Origin: Shinella sp. UYSO24
Lineage (GTDB): Bacteria; Pseudomonadota; Alphaproteobacteria; Rhizobiales; Rhizobiaceae
Reading direction: 5' to 3'
DNA: 64,000 nt
Assembly (NCBI GenBank): GCA_902167985.1
Contig: CABHNZ010000012.1
Location: 124,001 to 188,000, forward strand
The notes beneath the pieces are model-generated. The model ran no database searches and was not told where the DNA came from. It saw only the letters and a list, made by a program, of their open reading frames with translations. Within the stretch, counting starts at the first letter, position 1, and each line of letters starts with the position of its first letter. Positions 40,828 to 49,553 of this stretch are shown one piece after another. The position numbers were made by a program, and so were the translations under genes.

Positions 40828-42444
40828 ATGACCATGCGATCTTTCTTTCAAGCCATATTGTTTGTTTTCGCGCTTGCATTCGCGGCGCCGTCCCATGCGC
40901 AGCAGGGTGACGCAAAATCCCTGATCGACCAGATCGGCAAGGCCGATTTTGCCCAGGCGGAAACGCTGATCGGGCAGATTGCCGCCACCGGCGACGCGCG
41001 TGTCGTGCCGGCGCTGCAGGCATTTTCCGATGGCGATCTCTATGTGCGCAAGGCCGACAGCCTCGTCTTCATCGGCAAGAGTTCGGGCGCCAATCTCGAT
41101 CTTACCGAACCGGTGAGCGGCGCATCAGCCGGTTCCGCGCCGAAGGGCGCGATGACGAAGATCCGCATCAACAACAATCTGCGCCGCGCGATCCGCTCGG
41201 CGATGGGCGGCCTCACCCTGATGAGCCCTGATCGCGGTACACGGCTTGCCGCAGCCGATGCCGTGATGCGCGCCCCGAGCGCGGAAAATCTCGAACTGCT
41301 CGAAACCGCCCTTGCCAAGGAAACCGACGGCGAGGTGAAGGCCCGGATGGACGAGGCGCGCGCCGTCTCGATCCTGTATTCCGATCGTCCGGTCGATGCG
41401 AAACGGGAAGCAATCACCACAATCAAGGGTCTTGGCGGCCGCGAGGCGCTGGGCATTCTCAATGGTGCCGTCGCGACGGCCGATCCGGCGCTGAAAGGCG
41501 AGCTCAATGCCAGCATCAAGTCGATCAACGACACGCTGGCGCTGTGGGACATGGTGCAGAATGTCTGGTTCGGCCTGTCGCTCGGCTCGGTCCTGCTTCT
41601 GGCTGGTATCGGGCTTGCCATCACCTTCGGCGTGATGGGCATCATCAACATGGCGCATGGCGAAATGGTCATGCTCGGCGCCTATTCCACCTATATGGTG
41701 CAGCAGGTGATCCGCACCGAGGCGCCCTGGCTGTTCGACTGGTCGCTGGCGATCGCACTGCCCGTCGCCTTCCTCGTGACCGGGGCCGTCGGCTTCGTCA
41801 TCGAGCGCGGCATCATCCGCTTTCTCTATGGCCGGCCGCTGGAAACGCTGCTTGCCACCTGGGGCGTGTCGCTCATTCTCCAGCAGGCGATCCGCACGAT
41901 CTTCGGCCCGACCAACCAGGAAGTCGGCAATCCGTCCTGGATGTCCGGTTCGTTTGCACTTGGCGGGCTCAACATCACCTGGAACCGTCTCTGGATCCTC
42001 GTTTTTGCCGTCGTGATCTTCTTCGCGCTGATGGCGCTGATGAAGAAGTCCGCCTACGGGCTCAACATGCGGGCCGTCACCCAGAACCGCCGCATGGCGT
42101 CGTCGATGGGCATCCGCACTCCGTGGGTCGATGCGCTGACGTTTGCGCTCGGCTCCGGCATTGCCGGTATCGCCGGCGTCGCGCTCAGCCAGATCGACAA
42201 TGTCTCGCCGAACCTTGGCCAGAGCTACATCATCGACAGTTTCATGGTCGTGGTGTTCGGCGGCGTCGGCAATCTCTGGGGCACGCTGGTGGGTGCGCTC
42301 TCGCTCGGGGTGCTCAACAAGTTCCTCGAACCTTCGGTCGGGGCCGTGCTCGGAAAGATCCTCGTGCTCGTCCTCATCATCCTCTTCATCCAGAAACGTC
42401 CGCGCGGTCTCTTCGCGCTCAAGGGAAGGGCGGTGGAAGCATGA
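40828..42444 (+). CDS. urtB: urea ABC transporter permease UrtB
   Basis: UrtB is one of two channel subunits of the high-affinity urea importer. The 538-residue protein begins with a signal peptide (LFVFALAFAAPSHAQ) and a periplasmic region of about 210 residues, seen in proteobacterial UrtB. The LivH-like channel follows (VWFGLSLGSVLLLAGIGLAI, GMIINMAHGEMVMLGAYSTY in variant form, GLNMRAVTQNRRMASSMGIR). The gene is intact and its stop overlaps urtC. Confidence 0.95.
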   Translation: MTMRSFFQAILFVFALAFAAPSHAQQGDAKSLIDQIGKADFAQAETLIGQIAATGDARVVPALQAFSDGDLYVRKADSLVFIGKSSGANLDLTEPVSGASAGSAPKGAMTKIRINNNLRRAIRSAMGGLTLMSPDRGTRLAAADAVMRAPSAENLELLETALAKETDGEVKARMDEARAVSILYSDRPVDAKREAITTIKGLGGREALGILNGAVATADPALKGELNASIKSINDTLALWDMVQNVWFGLSLGSVLLLAGIGLAITFGVMGIINMAHGEMVMLGAYSTYMVQQVIRTEAPWLFDWSLAIALPVAFLVTGAVGFVIERGIIRFLYGRPLETLLATWGVSLILQQAIRTIFGPTNQEVGNPSWMSGSFALGGLNITWNRLWILVFAVVIFFALMALMKKSAYGLNMRAVTQNRRMASSMGIRTPWVDALTFALGSGIAGIAGVALSQIDNVSPNLGQSYIIDSFMVVVFGGVGNLWGTLVGALSLGVLNKFLEPSVGAVLGKILVLVLIILFIQKRPRGLFALKGRAVEA

Positions 42445-43613
42445 TTACCCGCTTCATTCTTCGCGCGCTCGAAGGCAAGATTGTCGTCGCCGTCGCAATT
42501 CTCATCGGCATCGCACTGCTCGTGCCGGCGCTCAACCTGCTGACGCCGCCGACAAGTGCGCTGCATATCCCGACCTATGCGATGGCGCTGTTCGGCAAGT
42601 ATCTCTGCTATGCGCTTCTGGCGCTGGCGCTCGATCTCGTCTGGGGCTATTGCGGCATTCTCTCGCTCGGTCACGGCGCCTTCTTCGCGCTCGGCGGCTA
42701 TGCGATGGGCATGTATCTGATGCGCCAGATCGGCTCGCGCGGTGTCTATGGCAACCCGGTGCTTCCCGACTTCATGGTCTTCCTCAATTACAAGTCGCTG
42801 CCGTGGTTCTGGTACGGGTTCGACTGGTTCGTCTTTGCCATGGCGATGGTCGTGCTGGTACCGGGCCTTCTCGCCTTCGTCTTCGGCTGGTTCGCCTTTA
42901 GAAGCCGCGTCAACGGCGTCTATCTGTCGATCATCACCCAGGCGATGACCTATGCGCTGATGCTGGCCTTCTTCCGCAACGACATGGGGTTCGGCGGCAA
43001 TAACGGCCTCACCGACTTCAAGGATATCCTCGGCTTTTCCGTTCAGGCGGATGGCACGCGTGTGGTTCTCTTTGCGCTCTCGGCGTTGATGCTGGCGCTC
43101 TGCCTCATCGTTGCCTCCGCCATTACCCGGTCGAAATTCGGCAAGGTTCTGGTCGGCGTGCGTGATGCGGAAAGCCGGGTGCGCTTCCTCGGCTTCCGGG
43201 TGGAGAATATCAAACTCTTCACCTTCGTCGTCTCGGCCATGTTTGCAGGCATTGCCGGCGCGCTCTTCGTGCCGCAGGTCGGCATCATCAATCCGGGCGA
43301 GTTTGCGCCTGCCAACTCGATCGAAGTGGTGGTCTGGACCGCCGTCGGTGGCCGCGGCACGCTGATCGGGCCGATCATCGGCGCGGTTCTCGTCAATGCG
43401 GGCAAAAGCTTCTTCACCGGCGCATTCCCAGAATTCTGGCTGTTTGCGCTGGGTGGTCTCTTCATCGCCGTCACGCTGTTCCTGCCGAAGGGTATCGTCG
43501 GAACGATCCAGCACGGGTTCAATGCCCGCAAGGCGTTGAAGGCTGCGGCCGAAGCGGAAAAGGGTCGTGGCGACCCGCAGGATGTGGCGCGTAACGCCCA
43601 GGCTGCGGAATAG
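42441..43613 (+). CDS. urtC: urea ABC transporter permease UrtC
   Basis: UrtC is the second channel subunit, of LivM type, with 390 residues. It shows LWDLVWGYCGILSLGHGAFF-like sequence (LDLVWGYCGILSLGHGAFFA), RSRVNGVYLSIITQAMTYAL, GVRDAESRVRFLGFRVENIK and GLFIAVTLFLPKGI. The true start is the ATG at 42441, overlapping the urtB stop by four bases; a longer frame upstream is a shadow of urtB. Confidence 0.95.
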   Translation: MITRFILRALEGKIVVAVAILIGIALLVPALNLLTPPTSALHIPTYAMALFGKYLCYALLALALDLVWGYCGILSLGHGAFFALGGYAMGMYLMRQIGSRGVYGNPVLPDFMVFLNYKSLPWFWYGFDWFVFAMAMVVLVPGLLAFVFGWFAFRSRVNGVYLSIITQAMTYALMLAFFRNDMGFGGNNGLTDFKDILGFSVQADGTRVVLFALSALMLALCLIVASAITRSKFGKVLVGVRDAESRVRFLGFRVENIKLFTFVVSAMFAGIAGALFVPQVGIINPGEFAPANSIEVVVWTAVGGRGTLIGPIIGAVLVNAGKSFFTGAFPEFWLFALGGLFIAVTLFLPKGIVGTIQHGFNARKALKAAAEAEKGRGDPQDVARNAQAAE

Positions 43614-43636
43614 GGCGGCGGAAGAGGAGACACACG

Positions 43637-44398
43637 ATGAACACTGTTTCAGAAACCCGCACGAAGAGCCTGCTTTATCTGGAAGACGTCTCCGTCTCCT
43701 TCGACGGGTTCAAGGCGATCAATTCGCTGTCGCTGGTGGTCGAGCCGGGCGAGCTTCGCGCCATTATCGGCCCGAACGGCGCCGGCAAGACGACGATGAT
43801 GGATATCATCACCGGCAAGACGCGGCCCGATAGCGGCCGGGTGATCTTTGAGGACGAGATCGACCTTACCAAGAAGGACGAGGCCGATATCGCCCAGCTC
43901 GGTATCGGGCGGAAATTCCAGAAGCCGACGGTGTTTGAAAGCCATACCGTGTGGGACAATCTGGAACTGGCGCTCAACCGGCCACGCGGCGTGTTCTCGA
44001 CGCTGTTCTATACGCTCTCTGCCGAAGACAAGTCCCGTATCGAGGAAATTCTCGATACGATCCGGCTGACCCATCGCAGGAATGAGTACGCCGCCAATCT
44101 TTCGCACGGGCAGAAGCAATGGCTGGAGATCGGCATGCTTCTGGCGCAGGAACCGAAACTGCTTCTCGTCGACGAGCCGGTGGCCGGCATGACGGACGCG
44201 GAAACGGCGGAGACCGCCATCCTGTTGCGCGAGATTGCCAAGACGCGTTCAGTCGTCGTCGTCGAGCATGACATGGGCTTCATCCGCGATCTCGGCGTCA
44301 AGGTGACGTGCCTGGCGGAAGGGGCCGTGCTGGCGGAAGGATCGATCGATTTCGTTTCGAACGATCCGAAGGTCATCGAGAATTATTTGGGGCGATAA
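43637..44398 (+). CDS. urtD: urea ABC transporter ATPase UrtD
   Basis: UrtD is an ATPase subunit with Walker A GPNGAGKT, the signature LSHGQKQWLEIGMLLAQEPK, Walker B LLLVDEPVAGM and the switch segment VVVVEHDMGFIRDLG. The LSHGQKQ signature and DEPVAGMTD are typical for UrtD rather than LivG. It begins 23 bases after urtC with GGAAGAGGAGA upstream. Confidence 0.95.
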   Translation: MNTVSETRTKSLLYLEDVSVSFDGFKAINSLSLVVEPGELRAIIGPNGAGKTTMMDIITGKTRPDSGRVIFEDEIDLTKKDEADIAQLGIGRKFQKPTVFESHTVWDNLELALNRPRGVFSTLFYTLSAEDKSRIEEILDTIRLTHRRNEYAANLSHGQKQWLEIGMLLAQEPKLLLVDEPVAGMTDAETAETAILLREIAKTRSVVVVEHDMGFIRDLGVKVTCLAEGAVLAEGSIDFVSNDPKVIENYLGR

Positions 44399-44399
44399 G

Positions 44400-45095
44400 A
44401 TGCTGACTGTCGATAACGTCAATCTCCATTACGGTGCGGCCCAGGCGCTGCGCGGTGTGTCGATCACAGCCGAAATGGGCAAGATCACCTGCGTGCTCGG
44501 GCGCAACGGCGTGGGCAAATCCTCGCTTTTGCGCGCCGTCACCGGCCAGCATCCGGTCTCGGGCGGCACGATCTCGTTCAACGATGCGACGCTGAACGGG
44601 CTTGCGCCCTATGCGCGGGCCAAACACGGTATCGGCTATGTCCCGCAGGGGCGCGAAATCTTTCCGCTGCTCACTGTGCGGGAAAATCTCGAAAGCGGCT
44701 ATGCGCCGCTTGCGCGCAAGGACCGTTTCGTGCCCGATGAGATCTTCTCGCTGTTTCCGGTGCTCAAATCCATGCTCGGGCGGCGCGGCGGCGATCTCTC
44801 CGGCGGCCAGCAGCAGCAGTTGGCGATCGGCCGGGCCATGGTGACGCGGCCAAAAATCCTCGTGCTCGATGAGCCGACCGAGGGCATCCAGCCGTCGATC
44901 ATCAAGGATATCGGCCGGGCGATCCGTTATCTGCGAGACAGTACCGGCATGGCGATCCTGCTGGTCGAGCAATATCTCGACTTCTGCCGGGAGCTGGCCG
45001 ATCAGGTCTATATCATGGACCGCGGCGAGATCGTTCATCAGGGAGCTGCCGAGACGCTCGATACGCCGGAAGCCCGAAAACACCTCACGGTCTAG
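44400..45095 (+). CDS. urtE: urea ABC transporter ATPase UrtE
   Basis: UrtE is the second ATPase subunit, 231 residues. Walker A is GRNGVGKS, the signature LSGGQQQQLAIGRAMVTRPK, Walker B ILVLDEPTEGIQPS and the switch segment LLVEQYLDFC. The DEPTEGIQPSII motif is characteristic of UrtE. The ATG is one base after the urtD stop. A 190-base gap without a recognised gene follows before the esterase. Confidence 0.95.
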   Translation: MLTVDNVNLHYGAAQALRGVSITAEMGKITCVLGRNGVGKSSLLRAVTGQHPVSGGTISFNDATLNGLAPYARAKHGIGYVPQGREIFPLLTVRENLESGYAPLARKDRFVPDEIFSLFPVLKSMLGRRGGDLSGGQQQQLAIGRAMVTRPKILVLDEPTEGIQPSIIKDIGRAIRYLRDSTGMAILLVEQYLDFCRELADQVYIMDRGEIVHQGAAETLDTPEARKHLTV

Positions 45096-45286
45096 GTATT
45101 TGTACGTATTCAAAGGCTTACTGTGGCGTTCACCTTCTGAAACATCAGTTTTTCATATGTGAATGTTTGGAGTGCGACGCAATAAATCCGCCGTATCATT
45201 GCAAATTGATGTGTGTTAACTAGCGGCCTGTAAGACAGAACTCCGCACATTGTTGACCACACCCTTGCACCTATGATGAGGCGCTG

Positions 45287-46561
45287 ATGGATTTTGCTCG
45301 CACTGCCGGTACCTTCTCCCGCTCCGCTCTTGCCCGCCTGACGGCCGCAGGGGCGATTTTTATGGGCGCCGTGACACTGATGGGTGTTTCGGCGACAGGC
45401 GCAGAGGCCGCCGGCTGCGGTTTTGCGCTTGAAAAAGGCCGGCATCCGATCAGCTTTTCCGTCAATGGCGTGGAACGGCAGGGCGTCTACTACATTCCGT
45501 CCTCCTATACCGGGAAAGACAAGGTCGCGGTCGTCTTCGACTTCCACGGGAGCAACAGCAATCCCGCCGGCCAGTTCGACCGTTCGTCCTGGGACAAGGT
45601 TGCCGAGAAGAACGGTTTCATCGCCGTCGCCCTTCAGGGCAGTCTCTCCGGCAAGGCGGCCGGCACCTATGGCTGGAACGTGCCCTTCGTGCAGGTGAAC
45701 CAGCAGGTTCTGCCGACTGGCGCCGCCGGCGGCCAGGACGAGGTTGCCTTCATCAGCGAAGCTGTCAGTGCGGTCAAACAGGAATTCTGCGTCGATCCGG
45801 CGCGCATCTTCGCATCCGGTTATTCCGGCGGCGGGCGCATGCTCTCGGCCTATCTCTGCTCGGGCGGCGAAGGCTTTGCCGCTGCCGGCTTCGTCAATTC
45901 GCTGCGTGCGGGCCGTCCGGTGGAAGCGGAAGGCAAGTGGGGCCCGGAAGCTGCCAATTGCAGCCCGGCCAAGCCGGTCTCGATCATGGCCTTTGCCGGC
46001 GTCAAGGACCAGCAGAACCCCTATGCGGGTGGCGGTGCTGCTTATTGGCAATATGGTTTCAAGACCGCGATCCAGCGCTGGAGCGATCTCGACGGCTGCA
46101 AGGGCGATGCCGATCCGAAGACGATCGAGGGCGTGACCTACAGCATCTATGCGACCTGCAAGAGCGGTGCGCGCATCGCAAGCTATGTCTTCGCCAATGG
46201 CACGCATGACTGGCCGAAGCCGGCGCCTGCCGCCGAAGCCGTGATGGCTGCGGCCAAGGATGCCGCGGTCGGCGTCACCAAGGTTTCTGCTTCCACGATC
46301 AAGCCGAAGCTGGCCTTCGATCCGAATGTTGATCCGGCCTCCAGAATGTGGGACTTCTTCGGCAAGGCCGACAGCACGGATGTGGTCGCCGTTGTCGCTC
46401 CCGCCAAAGCCGGCGTCGTAAAATCCGGCCTCGGTGCCGAGACTGGCACGGGCGTTGCTTCCGATTGCGCAATGGAAGCAAATAGTCAGGATCAGACGTG
46501 CAACAGCATTCAGCCGCTCAATATGCGCCGCAGCGGGCAAGGGGTACAGGACGCCTTGTAA
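45287..46561 (+). CDS. secreted PHB-depolymerase/LpqC-type esterase
   Basis: A long signal peptide (ending GAEAAGC) is followed by an alpha/beta-hydrolase domain of the PHB depolymerase/feruloyl-esterase type. It shows [20 protein letters not shown], the oxyanion-side HGSNSN and the nucleophile elbow GYSGGGRM. A distal His lies in FANGTHDWP. The last 70 residues, rich in Val, Ala, Gly and Ser, overlap the proposed start of ureD by 64 bases and look less natural, so the real stop may be earlier, after a lost base. The substrate is unknown; ester bonds in polyesters or plant phenolics are known for the family. Confidence 0.8.
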   Translation: MDFARTAGTFSRSALARLTAAGAIFMGAVTLMGVSATGAEAAGCGFALEKGRHPISFSVNGVERQGVYYIPSSYTGKDKVAVVFDFHGSNSNPAGQFDRSSWDKVAEKNGFIAVALQGSLSGKAAGTYGWNVPFVQVNQQVLPTGAAGGQDEVAFISEAVSAVKQEFCVDPARIFASGYSGGGRMLSAYLCSGGEGFAAAGFVNSLRAGRPVEAEGKWGPEAANCSPAKPVSIMAFAGVKDQQNPYAGGGAAYWQYGFKTAIQRWSDLDGCKGDADPKTIEGVTYSIYATCKSGARIASYVFANGTHDWPKPAPAAEAVMAAAKDAAVGVTKVSASTIKPKLAFDPNVDPASRMWDFFGKADSTDVVAVVAPAKAGVVKSGLGAETGTGVASDCAMEANSQDQTCNSIQPLNMRRSGQGVQDAL

Positions 46562-47320
46562 CGAAAGCCTTTGGCGGGCGCACAAGGCTCGACGAATTCT
46601 TCCAGGAAGGCTGCGCAAAAATTCGCCTTCCGGAACTTTTCGCCTGAAATGGAGGCGATCCTCATCAATACGTCAGGGGGACTGACGGGCGGCGACGTGA
46701 TCGACTGGTCCGTCGCCGCTGCTGACTCTACCCGGCTCTCCATTACCACGCAGGCCAACGAGAAGATCTACAAGGCGGCCGAGGGCACGGCCTCTGTCTC
46801 GACCCATATCACTGTCGGCGAGAACGCTTCCGTTCACTGGCTGCCGCAGGAAACCATTCTCTTCGATCATGCCTCGCTGACACGTCGTCTCGACGTCGAT
46901 CTTGCAGACAATGCCGAATTTCTCGCCGTCGAGGCCGTTCTTCTTGGCCGCAAGGCGATGGGCGAGGCGGTGGGGCAGGGATTTTTCCGCGATCGCTGGC
47001 GCATCCGCCGCTCGGGCCGGCTCATCCATGCCGAAGACATGAAATTCGAAGGCGAGATCGCGCATCTGGCCGAGCAGGCTGCCGTGCTTTCCGGCCAGGT
47101 GGCGTTTGCGACGCTGTTTTACAGCGGGCCTCTCGCGGAAGTGCTGTTTCCCAAACTCCGCGCCTGCCTCGAGGGAACATCCGGCGGCGCAAGCCATTGG
47201 AACGACAAGATTGTCGCGCGTCTCGTGGCGCCGGTCGGCTTCGACTTGAGAAAAATCCTCGTGCCGGCCATTTCCGTCTTGCGTAACGGCGCGCCAGTGC
47301 CGAAAGTCTGGAACATCTGA
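46498..47320 (+). CDS. ureD: urease accessory protein UreD (frameshift)
   Basis: UreD is the scaffold that, with UreF and UreG, loads nickel into apo-urease. The core reads [60 protein letters not shown] and [10 protein letters not shown]. The N-terminus [20 protein letters not shown] lies in another frame. The switch near 46640 needs two added bases, one A and one T, to give [14 protein letters not shown], as in UreD relatives. GTG 46498 with AGGATCAGAC upstream is the likely start. It is the first urease gene. Confidence 0.9.
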
Positions 47321-47342
47321 AAAGCGATTTGCGGTAGAACCC

Positions 47343-47644
47343 ATGAACCTGACGCCGAGAGAAAAAGACAAGTTGCTGATCGCCATGGCGGCGATCGTCG
47401 CCCGACGCGGCTGGAGCGGGGCGTGAAGCTGAACTATCCCGAAGCAATTGCGCTGATTACCGATTTCGTCGTCGAAGGCGCGCGCGACGGCCGTTCCGTT
47501 GCCGACCTGATGGCAGCGGGCGCGCATGTGATCTCGCGGGCGCAGGTGATGGATGGCATTGCCGAGATGATCCATGACGTACAGGTGGAAGCGACCTTCC
47601 CGGACGGCACGAAGCTCGTCACGGTGCATGAGCCGATCCGCTGA
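47343..47644 (+). CDS. ureA: urease gamma subunit UreA (frameshift)
   Basis: UreA is the small structural subunit of urease. [20 protein letters not shown] begins the protein. A C near 47408 appears one base short; restoring it gives [20 protein letters not shown] and the usual 100-residue chain with [20 protein letters not shown] and [18 protein letters not shown]. All family-conserved parts are present on both sides of the shift. Confidence 0.93.
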
Positions 47645-47682
47645 TTTCTTCGTTTGACCCAATCCGCCGGGAGGACTGTGCG

Positions 47683-47949
47683 ATGCTGGCCTTGAGACCG
47701 AATTGCGAATGCTGCGACAAGGATCTTGCCCCCGATAGCCGGGAGGCGATGATCTGCACGTTCGAGTGCACTTTCTGCGCCGATTGCGCGACCGATGTGC
47801 TTGCCGGCACCTGCCCGAACTGCGCGGGTGAACTGGTGCGCCGGCCTGTGCGGCCGGCAGAGGCGCTGCTTCGCCATCCGGCTTCGACGGAACGGGTTTT
47901 GAAAGCCGGGGGCTGCGCGCGGCCGGCACTTGGCTGCTTGAGGATTTGA
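47683..47949 (+). CDS. DUF1272 small cysteine-rich protein
   Basis: The 88-residue protein has the DUF1272 pattern: [36 protein letters not shown], then [18 protein letters not shown]. The paired cysteines suggest a treble-clef or zinc-ribbon site. It lies between ureA and ureB, an arrangement I recall from rhizobial urease operons. A role in nickel or zinc handling for urease is only inference. Confidence 0.85.
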   Translation: MLALRPNCECCDKDLAPDSREAMICTFECTFCADCATDVLAGTCPNCAGELVRRPVRPAEALLRHPASTERVLKAGGCARPALGCLRI

Positions 47950-47953
47950 GACG

Positions 47954-48258
47954 ATGATACCTGGTGAAGTGATTGCCGCAGAAGGCGAAATCGAGCTGAA
48001 TGCGGGTGCCGAGACGGTGACGATCGAAGTCTCGAATACGGGCGACCGGCCGGTGCAGGTGGGTAGCCATTACCATTCTTCGAGACCAATAACGGGCTTT
48101 CCTTCGATCGCGACAAGGTGCGCGGCATGCGGCTCGATATTCCGGCCGGCACGGCCGTGCGTTTCGAACCGGGCCAGACGCGTCAGGTGACGCTGATCCC
48201 GCTTTCCGGCGCCCGCAAGGTCTATGGTTTCCAGCAGAAGGTGATGGGCGCCCTCTAA
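47954..48258 (+). CDS. ureB: urease beta subunit UreB (frameshift)
   Basis: UreB is the second small structural subunit, about 101 residues. [20 protein letters not shown] leads into [19 protein letters not shown] run near 48077 is one base short; restoring it gives [40 protein letters not shown] and the terminal [13 protein letters not shown]. The stop is at 48256-48258. It starts four bases after the DUF1272 gene. Confidence 0.93.
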
Positions 48259-48288
48259 GGGAGACGCCGTTACGGGAGGAGGTCTGCG

Positions 48289-48741
48289 GTGCTGAACGGG
48301 GTTGCGATATTCGCGTTATGCGGCTGCGTCTCGCTGCTCGACGCGCCTGTCGATCCCGTGGCTGCCGATCGTGTCGCTGCCGAGCCGGTTTCGGTGACGC
48401 GCGATTGCTCGAAGGCTGAGACGCAGGCCGACATGACGCTCTGTGCCGGACAGGATCTCGAACTCGCCGACAAGGCACTCAATGCGCAATACCGGCTGAC
48501 GCGCGATGCGATGCGCCAGCGTGATGGCGATGCGGTTGCCGTCAAGGCTGCCGGTGCCGAGGATGCGCTGGTCAAGGCGCAGCGTGCCTGGGTGAGCTAT
48601 CGCGATGCGCAGTGCCTCTCGGTCGGCTTTCAGGCGCAGGGCGGATCGATACAGCCGATGCGGGTGGCGCAGTGCAAGGCGGAGCTTTCCCGGAGCCGGA
48701 CCGAGGCGTTGAAGGTGCTGGTGGACGGGGCGGGGAATTGA
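48289..48741 (+). CDS. LprI/DUF1311 exported protein
   Basis: The 150-residue protein has a signal-like N-terminus (MLNGVAIFALCGCVSLLDAP) with Cys near a possible lipobox. The DUF1311/LprI motif follows: DCSKAETQADMTLCAGQDLE, ADKALNAQYRL and AQRAWVSYRDAQCL. LprI-type proteins inhibit lysozyme or act at the envelope. It sits inside the urease operon between ureB and ureC. Whether it is functionally linked to urease is unknown. Confidence 0.8.
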   Translation: MLNGVAIFALCGCVSLLDAPVDPVAADRVAAEPVSVTRDCSKAETQADMTLCAGQDLELADKALNAQYRLTRDAMRQRDGDAVAVKAAGAEDALVKAQRAWVSYRDAQCLSVGFQAQGGSIQPMRVAQCKAELSRSRTEALKVLVDGAGN

Positions 48742-48887
48742 GAGAGCTGAGATCCGACGGATTGTGACACCGGGCTGGCAGCCGGCTCTTCGGTGGCCTT
48801 TCCTAGTTGGTCTCGCCGATCGGATGCTGCGTTGTGGATGTTTCATGGGCGCCTTACACTGCGCCATAAAGGTAAGGAGGTTGGGCA

Positions 48888-49142
48888 ATGGCTGATACAG
48901 CGAAAATTACGACGAAAAACCAGATCACATTGCCTGCCAATGTCAGAAAGTCGCTCGGTGTATCGACCGGTGACAAGGTTGATTTCGTCCGTAACGAGGC
49001 CGGCTATTTCGAGGTGCGGGCGCGGAAATATACATTTGCTGACCTGCGCGGGATGGTGAAGCTCGACAGGCCGATCACGGATGAGGAACTCACGCAGTGG
49101 ATCGCGGATGCGAGAGCCGGTAGCCGTCAGGAGGGCGAATGA
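48888..49142 (+). CDS. AbrB/MazE-type antitoxin
   Basis: The 84-residue protein has an N-terminal swapped-hairpin DNA-binding motif (KITTKNQITLPANVRKSLGV, STGDKVDFV), typical of AbrB/VapB antitoxins. A C-terminal helical segment (DEELTQWIADARAG) would wrap the toxin. GTAAGGAGG precedes the ATG, a strong ribosome site. Its stop overlaps the ATG of the PIN toxin gene. It would neutralise that toxin and repress its own promoter. Confidence 0.88.
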   Translation: MADTAKITTKNQITLPANVRKSLGVSTGDKVDFVRNEAGYFEVRARKYTFADLRGMVKLDRPITDEELTQWIADARAGSRQEGE

Positions 49143-49549
49143 TCGGCGTCGATACCAATGTCCTCTTGCGTTGGATCGCGTCCGATGTGGTCGGCGCGGA
49201 GGATGCGCGGCATCAATCGCTCATCATTGAGGAGATGATCGCAGATGGCCGCGAGCCGATTTTCGTAAATCACGTCGTGCTGGCTGAGGCCATATGGGTT
49301 TTGCGAAGGCGGGTCGGTGTTTCCAAGCAGACGTTGATTGATGTGATCAACGTCCTTCTGAATTCTACAAATGTGGTTGTCGATGATCGGGACACGGTTG
49401 TTGCTGCACTCGGCCATTACGGTCGTCAGCGTGGCGATTTTCCCGATCACCTGATCGGCCAGATCAACGTAACAAAGGGCTGCCGGACGACGATGACGTT
49501 TGACAAGGCCGCAGCTCAATCGTCCAATTTTTCCGAACTGACGAGGTAA
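49139..49549 (+). CDS. PIN-domain toxin (VapC-like)
   Basis: The 136-residue protein opens with [16 protein letters not shown], containing the first catalytic Asp of PIN ribonucleases. Further acidic positions lie in [14 protein letters not shown] and in [10 protein letters not shown]; the final TMTFDKAA matches the family C-terminus. PIN toxins cleave RNA, often tRNA or rRNA. The four-base overlap with the antitoxin and the four-base gap to ureC place the module inside the urease operon. Confidence 0.87.
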   Translation: MIGVDTNVLLRWIASDVVGAEDARHQSLIIEEMIADGREPIFVNHVVLAEAIWVLRRRVGVSKQTLIDVINVLLNSTNVVVDDRDTVVAALGHYGRQRGDFPDHLIGQINVTKGCRTTMTFDKAAAQSSNFSELTR

Positions 49550-49553
49550 TACC

